A stretch of 64,000 bases of DNA from Argentina anserina (taxonomy: Eukaryota; Streptophyta; Magnoliopsida; Rosales; Rosaceae). Shown in pieces: positions 22,826-34,308 of the stretch (within the stretch, counting starts at the first letter, position 1; each line of letters opens with the position of its first letter). The stretch is taken from the NCBI RefSeq assembly GCF_933775445.1, contig NC_065876.1, positions 18,290,001-18,354,000 on the forward strand, given 5' to 3'. The notes under the pieces are model-generated. The model was not told the DNA's origin. It worked only from the letters and a program-made list of their open reading frames with translations, and searched no databases. The translations under genes were made by a program, and so were the position numbers.

Positions 22826-23900
22826 ATGAGAGCTGCCAAAAAAAGCTGTAATCAATATCCATCAAAGAATATTGATGATCTCCCTGATGCTGTACTGGTC
22901 GATATCGACCTTGTGTCGACTTCCGTGCATGTGTACGTGTGTCCCAACATTGGTTTGGTCTCATCTCCAATCCCTTCTTTCCTCCCTTCTTCGTGTCTCC
23001 AAAGCCACAAAACAAACAATATCACAAGTTCACAACCCCACTGATCTTCTCCGACACACCAAGTCACCAATCAAAATAAATTCTTGCCCATGTTCTCCTC
23101 CTGTGCCCCGATGGCCCGATCCCGCAACAGATAACTTGGCTGACTTTAGTTTTCTTCCATGTTTTCAATTTCCTAACGTCCTCATAGACAATGAGCCAGT
23201 TGTGTTAGGAGCATATACGTATATCTGCAATCCATGCCATGCACCAAAAAATGGGACGTCTTCCTTCTGCTTTAGGCTTTCAGAACATACGAGACGTCGC
23301 ATTCATCTGCAAGGAAGTCGACGTTGGTGAAGAAGGAGATTTAAGCAAATTCGAGCTTTATTTTGGGTACACCTACATGGTTGTACGCATAATAGACCAA
23401 TACCGCCTCGAGGTTGTCTGTTCGGAATGCCTGGTAGGTGGTTCTAGTCCAACTGTATATTGCCCACAAAGCGTTAACTCCGATACGTTGGTAAACAATA
23501 TAGGCATTGCTTACAAGGGAATGCTGTATCGATGGAATCTCTAATATCTCTACTCCAATATCAACAATTGTGTGTTTAGTTGTAGCTTCATCGATAAGCC
23601 TAAGGATGATCGTATTGAAAAAGGATTTGACTTCTTCCTAGGTGATTGCTGAGGCCATATGCGGTTATGCCGGCCGGTTGTTCATCGATCTCGAATGATC
23701 ACTATACTGTTCTGTTCAAATTACACGTACAAAGCTTTATCTTGCCGGCTTGCCCTGCCCATGTTGGAATTTCATGTATGCCTAAGATGCAAAGATTTCT
23801 CCTTCGGTTTGGTTTTTGCTTGGTTGGTCAGGCTGGCGAAGATGAAGATGAAGAGTACCACAACGCTAAGTTTAGATTTTGCTCCATTGGTTGCTCTTCG
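22826..23900 (+). pseudogene. F-box protein pseudogene
   Basis: The ATG at 22826 opens IDDLPDAVLVDI, the start of an F-box. The rest of the motif is spread over all three frames: CRLPC in a second, CVSQHWFGLISNPFF in a third, then VSKATKQT back in the second. A later frame (23239-23544) resembles an F-box-associated domain (FELYFGYTYMVVRIIDQYRLEVV, then GIAYKGMLYRWNL). Several indels and stops make it non-functional. The F-box call is well supported; the subfamily is not. Confidence 0.6.
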
Positions 23901-23958
23901 CAGTTTTAAGGTTCACCTTAAACATAATTTGTTTCTGAAGTTACATTTTTGTTGGTAT

Positions 23959-24249
23959 AAAATACTAGTCACTCCTCACACTATCACAAACACGACAGTT
24001 TATTCATTCAAGTTTTAATTTCAACTAATCACTCCTTATACGTTTCAAATTAAGCAATCTGGTCTTTCTGTCATCTCTCCATCCAATTTATGTTTGTCCA
24101 ACCAACAACTTAACATCTAAATTGGATGGAGAGATGACGGAAGCACCAGATTGCTCAAATTTGAAAAGTATATGAGTGATAAGTTGAAATTGAAACTTGA
24201 ATGAGTAAACTATCATGTTTGTGATAGTGTGAGGAGTGATCAATATTTT
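23959..24249. mobile_element. Fold-back MITE with 132-bp arms
   Basis: The left arm 23959-24090 and right arm 24118-24249 are near-perfect inverted copies around a 27-bp spacer. Matching landmarks include CACTCCTCACACTATCACAA and CATCTCTCCATCCAATTTA in the left arm. About 90 percent of positions pair by eye. No coding capacity. A transcript would fold into one long hairpin. Confidence 0.85.
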
Positions 24250-25803
24250 GCTCCTTTTGTTTAAGTTATACATCACCTGAAACTCCACACATGTTCTGTT
24301 TATTCTTTTAATTCGTGCCTTAAATCGAAGGATAAATTTAATGTTCTTATGTAAACAAATAATAACAAACATTCTGAAACCCAAAAAAAAAAAATTCGAG
24401 TAACAAACATTCATTGTTAATGTTATCATAGGTCGTATCTTTCAACAGGGTAATGCCACCTGAGTTGGTGGATGCTCATCGAGCTATTTCTACAATATAG
24501 CCCAAAGCCGTGCGAGACGCTATCTAATGATCAGTGGTATATACCTCATGAAATATACCCCTTACATGACAAATCCAAGCAACAAACAAGAACGTATGGT
24601 TCAAAGGAATATGCAACAAAAAGAACTTTTCACACAATAACCCACAGCAGCCGAATAAAGGAAGATAAAAATAATAATAATAATAACAACCTAACAAGAA
24701 ATAGACCAATTTGCTTTCATCATCTAATTAAATAAAACATAGATCCCATTTTGTTACTTGAGGACAAAAATTCACGGCTAGAAATGTGGGATAGATGATA
24801 TATAAAAAGGGACACAACGTTTTAAAAAATATAAGATCCAGAAATCAATTCTAGATCATTTCAGAAGTAGTAGTCTTATAGCATAAATTAAAGACTAAAA
24901 TCAGAACACTAATAATTGAGCGAGGTAAAGCAAAAAGGCTTTGGAAAGATCTTACAGATGGATGATTAACAAAAGACATTTCTGATAGTATGGATAAATG
25001 CTAGTGGTGAGATGTTATGAATATGGTAAAAGCTAAAATCAGAATAGAAATTAAAAAGATCTTTGTGCATATAACTTCCTCCGGTATAATTGCCCACTTC
25101 TTCTGCATACAAGTAGTGTGTGGTGGTTATCAATTTCAATCAGAGATAGTTTTTATTCTAATTTTACATCAAATTATTCAGGTATTTTAATTTTGTAATA
25201 AATTACACTTTTGTAGGGTGAACAGAGTAACTTGTAGGTGTAATAGTCGTACCATTTCTTCCAAATGCAACATAGAACTATTGAAACTGGGGAAATTAGG
25301 GGTTTTATTACAAAATCATTAGTTGAGAAGTTAAAACTTTTGAATTCAAAACATTCCTTATAGAAAATTATATATATTTATATATAAATGTATGAAAACA
25401 GAAATTGATTTAAATACGCATTAGGCGTTCTAGTTACTGAAAACATATGAAATAGTTTTTAGAATACAAATTGGAACTTCCGTATAAATATTGAAAACGT
25501 CTTTTGCTCATTCACACTATTTTCGTCTTTTGCTCATTCACACTATTTTTTGAGAACAATTGATGCAAACTACAAAGCCGGTCTTGGGGTGGTCAAAGGG
25601 GAACCACCGCACAAGGCCCTCCGGCCGGTACGGGACGTAATTTAAGTTTCCATAGAAGTTATAAAATCATGGAAACTAGAATTCAATAAATTTGAATTCT
25701 ATTAATTGATAATTTCATTATTCGGATTATATAATGTAGATTTTTTAAAATAACAAAAGTTAAGATCATTTGGAAGGAATTGAGAAAAAATGCCTATTTT
25801 TTT
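24250..25803. other. AT-rich intergenic DNA, nothing recognised
   Basis: No gene or named repeat was identified. A short purine/AT run lies near 24661-24690. Confidence 0.5.
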
Positions 25804-26104
25804 CTAAGGATTAAATACTTGTCACACCCTATATTTTAGGTGTAAAAACAGTTTTGTCTTTTTACTTTCAAATTTAATTTGTATATCATTTAACTCTTAT
25901 TTTTAACAGTTATGTCATTCTACTTTCAAATTTAATATGTATATCATTTAATTCTTATTTTTTTTAACCGTTTGGTCATTCCGTTAGTTGACCGTCAAAA
26001 AAATTCCGTTAAAACTGTTAAAAATATACATATTAAATTTGAAAGTAGAATGACAAAACTGTTTTTACACCTAAAGTATAGGGTGTCAAAAGTATTTAAT
26101 CCTA
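25804..26104. mobile_element. Inverted-repeat MITE
   Basis: The left end AAGGATTAAATACTTGTCAC with TTTTAGGTGTAAAAACAGTTTTGTC is mirrored at the right end (GACAAAACTGTTTTTACACC to AAAAGTATTTAATCCT). The left arm also holds a tandem duplication of TTTCAAATTTAAT plus TGTATATCATTTAA. About 300 bp, no coding capacity. Confidence 0.75.
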
Positions 26105-26439
26105 AAGTTTTCAAGCAATGCATTCACTATCATTCGCTCTAAGTTTTTGTTTTGAAACACACCTACGTGAGGGAGCCATTCCATTTTACTTGTTTTACAT
26201 CTGCTCCAAGTTCTCGCAAGCGTTTAACAAAATTACAGATAACTTAATAGGGAGCAAGATCGTCATTCTCTTGTTTACAATTAATTTGGTAATTTGATTT
26301 GATTACAATTATATATATTTGATAGCACATATGATGAATTCAACTTAAAAACAAGAAAAACCAAAAGAGAAAAATAAAAAAGGCATAATAAAAGAAAGAA
26401 AAAAATCTAATTTGAATTTGGGGTATTCTAGACATTTTA

Positions 26440-26625
26440 ACGGCTTAACGGAATTTTTTTACGGTTAACTAACGGAATTGACAAAACTGTTAAAAATAAG
26501 AGTTAAAGGATATACAAATTAAATTTAAAAGTAAAAGGACAAAACTGTTAAAAATAAAAGTTAAAGGATATACATATTAAATTTGAAAGTAGATTGACAA
26601 AAAAAAATTTCACTTAAAGTACATG
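26440..26625. repeat. Second, partial copy of the same MITE family
   Basis: TTAACGGAATTTTTTTACGG, ACTAACGGAATTGACAAAACTG and two tandem GGACAAAACTGTTAAAAATA-type units match the interior of 25804-26104 in inverse orientation. The termini are missing. Confidence 0.65.
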
Positions 26626-26639
26626 AATTCCATCAAACA

Positions 26640-28118
26640 CATTCCGTGCATTTCCTAAAACCCTTCAACTTCTCACAACCAAAACCCCACAACTTAAATC
26701 AAACTAACTCAACTCCTCTACATAGATGCCATTGCCCTGCTATCGGCCACAACAACCCAAACACTCTTACATCCTAAAACAATTAACCTCACACCAAATA
26801 CACAGACCTACACAAAACAACCTCACAAACAAACTAACCAAACCTAAATAAAACTACCTCAACACTTTCCAAATGTAATTTCAAGTGTTGGGGTAGAGTT
26901 CTCACCTAACAGAAACATCGGAAGGACAGAGAGCTGCCATAGTGTAGCTTTGACTTTTCAATCACAGTTGCAAGGAAGCCGAGTTCCAGCTCCAACTTAT
27001 TTCCCTCTTGCTCCAGCGTGGCCCAAGTAGCTAGGACCGTCGGGTGGAGCTACCCCTTGCCCATAACTTGCTGGCGACGCCTGACACGACAATGGCAAGT
27101 TTCTGTCAATTCCTCCAAGTGTTGCAGTGGCTGCTGGGCTTCAAGGGTTGTTACACCGCCACTAACCAGTTGAAGAGAGGGGCTACCCGGTCACAAGGAG
27201 TCTAGCAACACCGTAAACCATGGTTGGAAGGTGAACTCGGTGATGAAGACGGATTTTCTGGAAATGGAAAGGAGGGAAGCGGTGGGAAGAAGTAGAAGAA
27301 AGAAAGGAGAAAAGAAAGAAAAGGAGAAGTCTCGGGTTGGAGAGAGAGAAGGAGAAGATGAAACTAAATAAATATTTTCCAATATTTCCTCTCCCCATTT
27401 TACCCTTCCCACAACAACTCTCGTTAAATAAAACTAGCTTCTACGACTTCCGACAACAACTATGTGCTACATGTCTACGAACTCGTTTTGATGAGCTCTA
27501 CAACTTTTATGAAGGAATTTTCTGAAACGATCAAAATTCGACTTTTGAGTCGAATGAATTAAATCATAAAACGACTTAATGGTTCTCGAACCGATTTCTA
27601 TTTCGAATGAAGGCTATTTAAAAGACGTAGAATATTTATATAACCAAAATATCATAAACGACTTAATGGTTCATGAAATTACAATAAATGAACAACAAAA
27701 TTTGGGTTATTACAATATCAAATACACCGATGGGGTGTATACAAGCTAACAAAACTCCAAAAAATCATAAACAACGGTGCTGAACATCAAGACATCGGAT
27801 ATCACCGTAAAATAAACTACACGGCACCAGACATCAGGACAACAAAAATCACCAACTTATAATAAAACATAGAATAACAGGCCAGTCTCAAGACATCGAC
27901 CAAAGTAAAGTGCAAATGTATGCGAGCAGGCGATAAAGACGTATATCATTTAAATTATATATATAGAAAACCACTAACCCGGCTCACCCTACCCAGCTCA
28001 CCCTCCCTGAGATAGTAGTATCGAAGTCCGTGCCCTAAGCCTTGTTCCTCATGCTCCATGTAGAACCGTATACTTCAAGTCCGTCTTAAAACTCTATGAA
28101 GGGCTGTAGTGATTCTCG
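26640..28118. repeat. Dispersed non-coding repeat, probably LTR-derived (copy 2)
   Basis: It has the same layout as 13058-14517: a C/A-rich stretch, then purine-rich GAGAAGGAGAAG, then the shared block 27380-27605 (CTACGAACTCGTTTTGATGA, GAGCTCTACAACTTTTATGAA). No reading frames with family resemblance. Confidence 0.5.
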
Positions 28119-30852
28119 TTGCCTTCGACCTCTGACACCATAGTTCCAAGTTGCTGGGACTCCCTTCACACCCATGTGATTCTTCTGCAACAGTTGCAAG
28201 CTCCCAGACAAGCCCAAAGCTCCAAAACGATTGCTAGAGGAAGCCCGCGGGGTCGCCGGAGTTCGAGAAATCGGCGACTGTTTTTCATGGCTTCAAAACT
28301 CGGATTTTCCGAAAGGTTGCATGTTGATTCTGTTTGCACCGTCGGAGAGAGGAGAGGGAGAGGGTCACACCAGTGGTGATCTCGTGGCAAGATGTCGCTA
28401 GACGACGACAATGCGACCTGGAGAAGGTGGCGGCAGTGCCTCTATTTTCAAACATATGAGAGGAGAGGGAGAGAGAGAGAGATATATATATATAAGTGAA
28501 CGGTGATTTTGGTGTGGGCTGGCTCTTAGGGTTGGGCTTCCTTTTAAAGGGAAACCAACAATGGAGATCAAACTATGGGGATCAAAGGTTGAGATTAAAC
28601 GTGGGAAAAGACATTTTCTGAAAATACGATTTAATTGATATTAACTTCGTAAATGCGTAGAAATTAATTGAGTGTCAAAAAAATATTCCGTGGATGTCTC
28701 CGCGTTCCTGACGATGCGTAGCCTAACACAAAAATAATAAACCAAAAAATTGACATCTCAGAAAATTGTGAGTAAGCAAGTTAGTTATGCTGGAAAAATA
28801 AAGAAAATTTTCAATGACTTAGAGATTTTGTATTTGTGTTGTTATTTATTATTACTTATTTGGATTGACTTTTAAATATTGGTAGAAGTCGATTACCAAC
28901 CGAGTACCAATTAGTTTCTATACCAACGTTATTAATTGGTTTAAATGATAAATTTTTCATACCAATTATATATTGGTTGGTACATGATATTGAAAAAATA
29001 AGATTTGTATACCTACCAACCCAGCCCTAATCAATATGCGCCGAAATTGATACCCCTCTTTTCAGTTTGATAAAAATTATGAAATTGGCAGAAAGAAGAA
29101 TTGAGATCAATTCTTTTGTCTGTGTTGATATCGTGTCCGGCAGTTATGTAAAGATTGTGCGCAACTACGTCCACTTGTCTTTTCTTTTTTTTTTGTAATT
29201 TACCGTATTGTCCATGCAGTAGTTTGATCTCATGACAGAAAAGTTTAATTAAAGGACAATTGAGGAAAGAGGGGTTTGATAGTTATATAAGCTCTACCCT
29301 TAATTAATACCGATACTGATGGGGATATCTAATGAAAAGAGTAGACATTTACATTTTACTATTACACGTAGAATGAATTAATGGTACACTAATCGACGTG
29401 AGTCACCCACGCCCACTGTTCGTGTGAGAACTCCTTGATTAAAATTTTGTTTTAGACGTCATGAATTATATATAACTATGAAAAAATTTCCTCACTGATC
29501 AATTTTATTGTCAACCATCATTCGCCCGCGTAGTTCTTGTTTTTTCTCCTTTATTTATGCTGAGATAGCTAGGTTGCGTATTACTTATTTAATAATCAAT
29601 GTTTTTCTAATAATCTTCAAATAATGGGATAGAATTTCTGGTATCAGCAGCTAGTAATCAACTTCCAAATAGCTATCGATCATCTACTAGCTAGTTTCTC
29701 TCTATCTCTGAATATGACTCTTCAAATTTGATTGGCTCTAAAATGTCAAACCCGGCGGCCTCCAAAACTGTCTATTTCATTTTTCTTCTAAAAATTAATA
29801 AGTTTCTTGCAGGCTGCTTTTCTTCTAGAGTAACTGTTCATAATACGAAATTTTGGTACTATAGAGAGCACAAAGAGTACGTAAAAAATTATTATATGTA
29901 CCTGAAACAAACTAAAATATGTACACAGAGAGTACGTATAGGAAATATTACAGCACCAAAATCGGTGTACACCAAAATAAACTCAAAAACCGTCTTTGTA
30001 CAATTAGCTCTCTACAGTTTTACCTGACCTGCTGCATATTTTAACACCGAAACATTCTTCTGTCACCAATAACAAAGACCAAATGATCCAAAATCGACTG
30101 TACTAGAAATTATTGTGATTAATACTGTTAATGTATTTAATGTCCATTAATACTGTTGATGTTATGATGGGAAGTGTTGCGTGTCAAAAATAATCTTCTA
30201 CCTTATACAGCTGACTTTCAATTTTGATAAACAATTGTTGGAAAAGATATGTACACATTAAAGTCGTAATCAGATTCATTTAAATCAGAATCTGTTTGTA
30301 CAGTAAATGATAGAGAATAAAACAGACCGCCATGATTATGGCCAAGTCATGCATATATACATACAGAACATTTATACATGATTCTTCGTCCCTCCAAAAA
30401 TCCAAAGCAATCCTCCAAATCTTTAATCCAACGTTAAGAATTAAGGACTTTTTGATTCTTTACCATCTTGTGTTTAGAAAAACTTCTAAATAATGAAGGT
30501 ACTATTCAAATCTATATTTATCTTATCCCTCTGGAAATTTCTTATTATGTTTCCCTGAGAAGGAATGTTACAAGATTTCATACAGCACATAGTTTTCCTT
30601 CCTCTCCTTCTTTCCCTTGAATTAATGAGACCCCTAAACCTGTCATTGCCTTTCTACTTCAACTATTCATATTTTCTGGTAGTTTAATTATTTCATGCAA
30701 ATTCTTCAGTGTTAATATTTGTTGTGTTATTATATTGATCGACTGGTGCTCTGGAGATCTCTTATTGATTAACCAAGAACATTCTTTGTCTCTGTATCGT
30801 CGAGAAGAGCAAGAAGCAAGGAAGCTAGCTGCAGATAACTAGCTCTTAAGAT
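28119..30852. other. Intergenic DNA and upstream region of the GT47 gene
   Basis: 28119-28450 is GC-richer and resembles LTR leader debris. A (GA)n(TA)n run lies at about 28450-28493. The rest is AT-rich with no recognised gene. The ORF at 29728-30027 has no family resemblance and was not annotated. Confidence 0.45.
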
Positions 30853-32586
30853 ATGGAGAAAACTCAATGGATTGCAGGAGGAAATAAGTGCCGTAATCAC
30901 CTCTGGTTTGTCCTAACAGCTTCCTTTCTTATATTCCTTGTTTTGACATGTACAGACTATTCATCTTTAAACTCAGGACGCAATTTCAATCGGGTCACCT
31001 ATTTCATCACCAACTTACAAATTGTTACCCAAGACCAAGACCAAAACCACCACCCTCCCAACTCTCTTCCTCCTGCAGCTAGTACTGATTTTCTAGCATC
31101 CGATCAGACCAGGACGACCAATAATTCTAGTATTACTATTACATCTAAAAGCACGCCTGCTCCTTATTCTGTTGGCCAAGGAAGACAACCAAATAATGTT
31201 ATCAGCTCCAATAAAACTAAAATGGCAACTTCTGTCATTTACACTCCACCACCGCAGGCTATACCTAATACCAAGCACCAAATTTCTGATTCTGATTCGT
31301 GTTCGGGCCGATATATTTATGTGTATGATCTTCCAAAGAGGTTCAACCAGGACTTACTCAAGAATTGTCATTCCCTTCATAAATGGACAGATATGTGTCC
31401 TTACATGTCAAACATGGGTTTAGGACCAAAACTAACAGACAAATCTTCTAAGAGACGTGATCGGCTTTTGGGGGGAAAAGGTTGGTTTGCAACGAATCAG
31501 TTCTCATTAGAAGTTATTTTTCATAATAGGATGAAGAAGTACAAGTGCTTAACCAATGATTCATCACTGGCCTCGGCAATATTTGTCCCATTTTATGCTG
31601 GCCTTGATGTTGGTCAGTACCTTTGGGACTACAACACTTCAATCCGAGATGCTTCTCCTCTAGAGTTGATGAAATGGCTTTCAAATAGGCCTGAATGGAA
31701 GACAATGTGGGGTAAGGACCATTTCTTAGTTGGAGGCAGAATTGCATGGGATTTCAGGAGACAAACTGAGGATGATTCTGCTTGGGGATCTAAGCTCATG
31801 TTTCTGCCAGAGTCCAAGAACATGACATTGTTGTCGATTGAATCAAGCTTGTGGAGCAACGAGCAGGCGATACCATACCCTACATACTTCCATCCCTCAA
31901 AGGAGAGTCAGGTGTCTGAGTGGCAGAGAAGAATGAGAAAGCTCAAGAGGCCATACCTCTTCACATTTGCTGGTGCTCCTAGACCTGAATACAAAGAAAA
32001 TATCCGGGATATGGTTATAAGCCAATGCCAATCTTCAACCAAACACTGCAAACTTGTAGGGTGCTATCATGGTGCAAACAAGTGTGATGATCCTTTGAAT
32101 GTGATGAAGGTGTTTCAATCGTCGGTGTTCTGCCTGCAGCCTTCTGGGGACTCATTCACTCGGCGATCAATATTCGACTCCATCTTGGCAGGCTGCATTC
32201 CGGTTTTTTTCCATCCGGGATCAGCTTATGTGCAGTACACATGGCACTTCCTCAGCAGCCCGTCTAAGTATTCAGTGTTTATATTTGAAAATGATATCAA
32301 GGAGAAGAAGGTGATGATCAATGAGACATTGCTGAGAATTCCCAAAGCTAAAGTAGAAGCAATGAGGGAGGAAGTTATAAGGATGATTCCGAGAATAATA
32401 TATGCAGATCCAAGGGCACCTGGATTGGAGACACTTGAAGATGCATTTGACATAGCAGTTAAGGGACTACTTGACAAAGTGAAGAAAACTAGGTGGGACA
32501 TGGAAGCGGGTCGAGATCCTGGTAATGCTTTCTCACAACTGAAGGGAACCAAATTTGATATGCCAGGGACCAAGAGAAGGGAATGA
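30853..32586 (+). CDS. GT47 xyloglucan galactosyltransferase, MUR3/KATAMARI1-like
   Basis: A single exon encodes 577 residues, a normal size for this group. It is a type II Golgi protein: a short N-terminal tail, a membrane anchor near residues 17-35 (LWFVLTASFLIFLVLTC), a Ser/Thr/Pro/Asn-rich stem to about 150, then an exostosin-type GT47 domain. Family signatures are SGRYIYVYDLPKRFN, DMCPYMSNMGLGPKL, WFATNQFSLEVIFHNRM, ASAIFVPFYAGLD, HFLVGGRIAWDFRR, FTFAGAPRPEY and QPSGDSFTRRSIFDSILAGC (about 430-450), the nucleotide-sugar region. Characterised members (MUR3, XLT2) add galactose from UDP-galactose to xyloglucan xylosyl residues in the Golgi. Several paralogues of this clade have other or unknown acceptors, so the acceptor is inferred. 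The start is the first ATG and precedes the anchor directly. No frameshift or lost motif was seen. Confidence 0.93.
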   Translation: MEKTQWIAGGNKCRNHLWFVLTASFLIFLVLTCTDYSSLNSGRNFNRVTYFITNLQIVTQDQDQNHHPPNSLPPAASTDFLASDQTRTTNNSSITITSKSTPAPYSVGQGRQPNNVISSNKTKMATSVIYTPPPQAIPNTKHQISDSDSCSGRYIYVYDLPKRFNQDLLKNCHSLHKWTDMCPYMSNMGLGPKLTDKSSKRRDRLLGGKGWFATNQFSLEVIFHNRMKKYKCLTNDSSLASAIFVPFYAGLDVGQYLWDYNTSIRDASPLELMKWLSNRPEWKTMWGKDHFLVGGRIAWDFRRQTEDDSAWGSKLMFLPESKNMTLLSIESSLWSNEQAIPYPTYFHPSKESQVSEWQRRMRKLKRPYLFTFAGAPRPEYKENIRDMVISQCQSSTKHCKLVGCYHGANKCDDPLNVMKVFQSSVFCLQPSGDSFTRRSIFDSILAGCIPVFFHPGSAYVQYTWHFLSSPSKYSVFIFENDIKEKKVMINETLLRIPKAKVEAMREEVIRMIPRIIYADPRAPGLETLEDAFDIAVKGLLDKVKKTRWDMEAGRDPGNAFSQLKGTKFDMPGTKRRE

Positions 32587-34308
32587 CGATCAAGTTGCTT
32601 CGAGGACATAGAAATGAAAATTTTATGTAAGTTTTTTTTCTATATTCGATTAGTGTTGGGCTGTTTCTTAAATGTGAAATGTTTATGGTGTGGAGGATGT
32701 TAGATTGTAATATGATACAGATACCGAATCCAATCAACCAGCAAAAATCATTTCATAACAATGTAAAAACATGAAGATTAATTCTTTTATAGGGGAATGA
32801 ATTGACTTCATTTTGCGACAAGACCGTGCACGGTCACAAGGACCAAATACAAGAGGTGACAAACGGCCCCTCATACAAGCTAAACATAAGCATAGCTAAT
32901 AAATGCTCAAAAACGCGCTTATTAAACAAACTAAAGTCTGAAATAACAAGTCCAAACAATTGAACAATCTATGAATGAAAATGCAAAGCAAATATGTAAC
33001 TCCTAACCAAATTCCCGATACATCAACAAACCGATTAGGGCCTAAGGCATCAATTGCGTACCATGAACGGAAGATTGGTCAAAACCTAGAGATTGAGGAT
33101 CTTTCCCCGTGAGTCGAAAACAAAACAAACCCACATGGGATGAAAGAGAGTTGGACATATAAATGAAGATCAATTTGTCAGACATATAAATGATATAATC
33201 GGCAAACAAATCAAGAATAGTAAGATATAGCCTTCTGCCTTTTCAGTAATGCTCACTTCACTAATAGGAAACTAACAGAATGCAAAGCGTAAGATGAGCA
33301 GGGATTAACTCCTCTTTTTTGTTCTTTTTTTTTATGTGAATAAAAACTCCTTACTGCTTTAAGAGTCGTAAGTTTATCACCAATTAAGCTTAATGTTATT
33401 CAGGTTAGTTAACTTGAACGTCTCAATCCTATTACAAATATACAACTCCAACAGGTATCACAACAGAATTTACAAATATATATAGAGAAATTTAAAAAGA
33501 GTAATGACAACCTCTTCGGCTCGGCACAGAATAGAGCAAAGAGTGGCATCTGAAGGTAGAAAGTTTGGCTTCTATTTAAACATTCTCGGTTCTCCTTTTT
33601 GAGGGAAAGATGTTCATTTATTTCACAATTTTTACTACAAACCCTAATCCCATGTTAATGTATTTGAGAACATCTTCCCAAATCAATGGATGACCCCCCC
33701 TTACCGACGTTGGCCGCAAACAACCTCTTGTCGGTGGAGTAAATTGAGCGGAACCTCAAACCTAGGAACCTGAAAGGCCAGAAGCAACGCACCCAAATCA
33801 TCTCTAAAACCTAAACCCTAAATTACTAACCTCTCTAATCAATACGCAAATCAAGAGTATAGAACTACAGACGGCATTCTGGAGAGAGAAACCCCAAATC
33901 TTGATTTTTCCATCTTTCTTTGGGGCATAAAAAGCATATACTTTCATTAGCTAGGCATCCGTTTTTCAGCGTCTTCACCATTATGCTATAGACAATGGCG
34001 TCTTGTGCAAATATACACTCCATACTACACGAACAAAAACATAATAACAGAAGAAAAATTAAGAATTATGGTATCTACCAACACAAACAGGTAAACTAAC
34101 TGAAAAGTAAATATACCACAAAACGAATAAGACAAAAAGCGTACATTTGAGAATGTTTCTATCATATAGATTCCAAAATGAAATGGCAAAAGCAGAGATT
34201 ATAGATTATACTAGTCAAGACTAGACTCCTGTCTGGAAAAAGAAAAAAAAAAGACCACAGAACAAGCTAACACAAAACTGAGACAATTACAACTGAATAT
34301 TAGACATT
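32587..34308. other. 3' flanks of two convergent genes, nothing else recognised
   Basis: The GT47 gene (+) and eEF1B-gamma gene (-) converge here. The outer parts are probably 3' UTRs. The middle has no recognised gene or repeat. Confidence 0.5.

Noticed and set aside
29728..30027. A 99-residue + frame upstream of the GT47 gene
   Set aside because: AT-rich composition, no domain and no supporting context.
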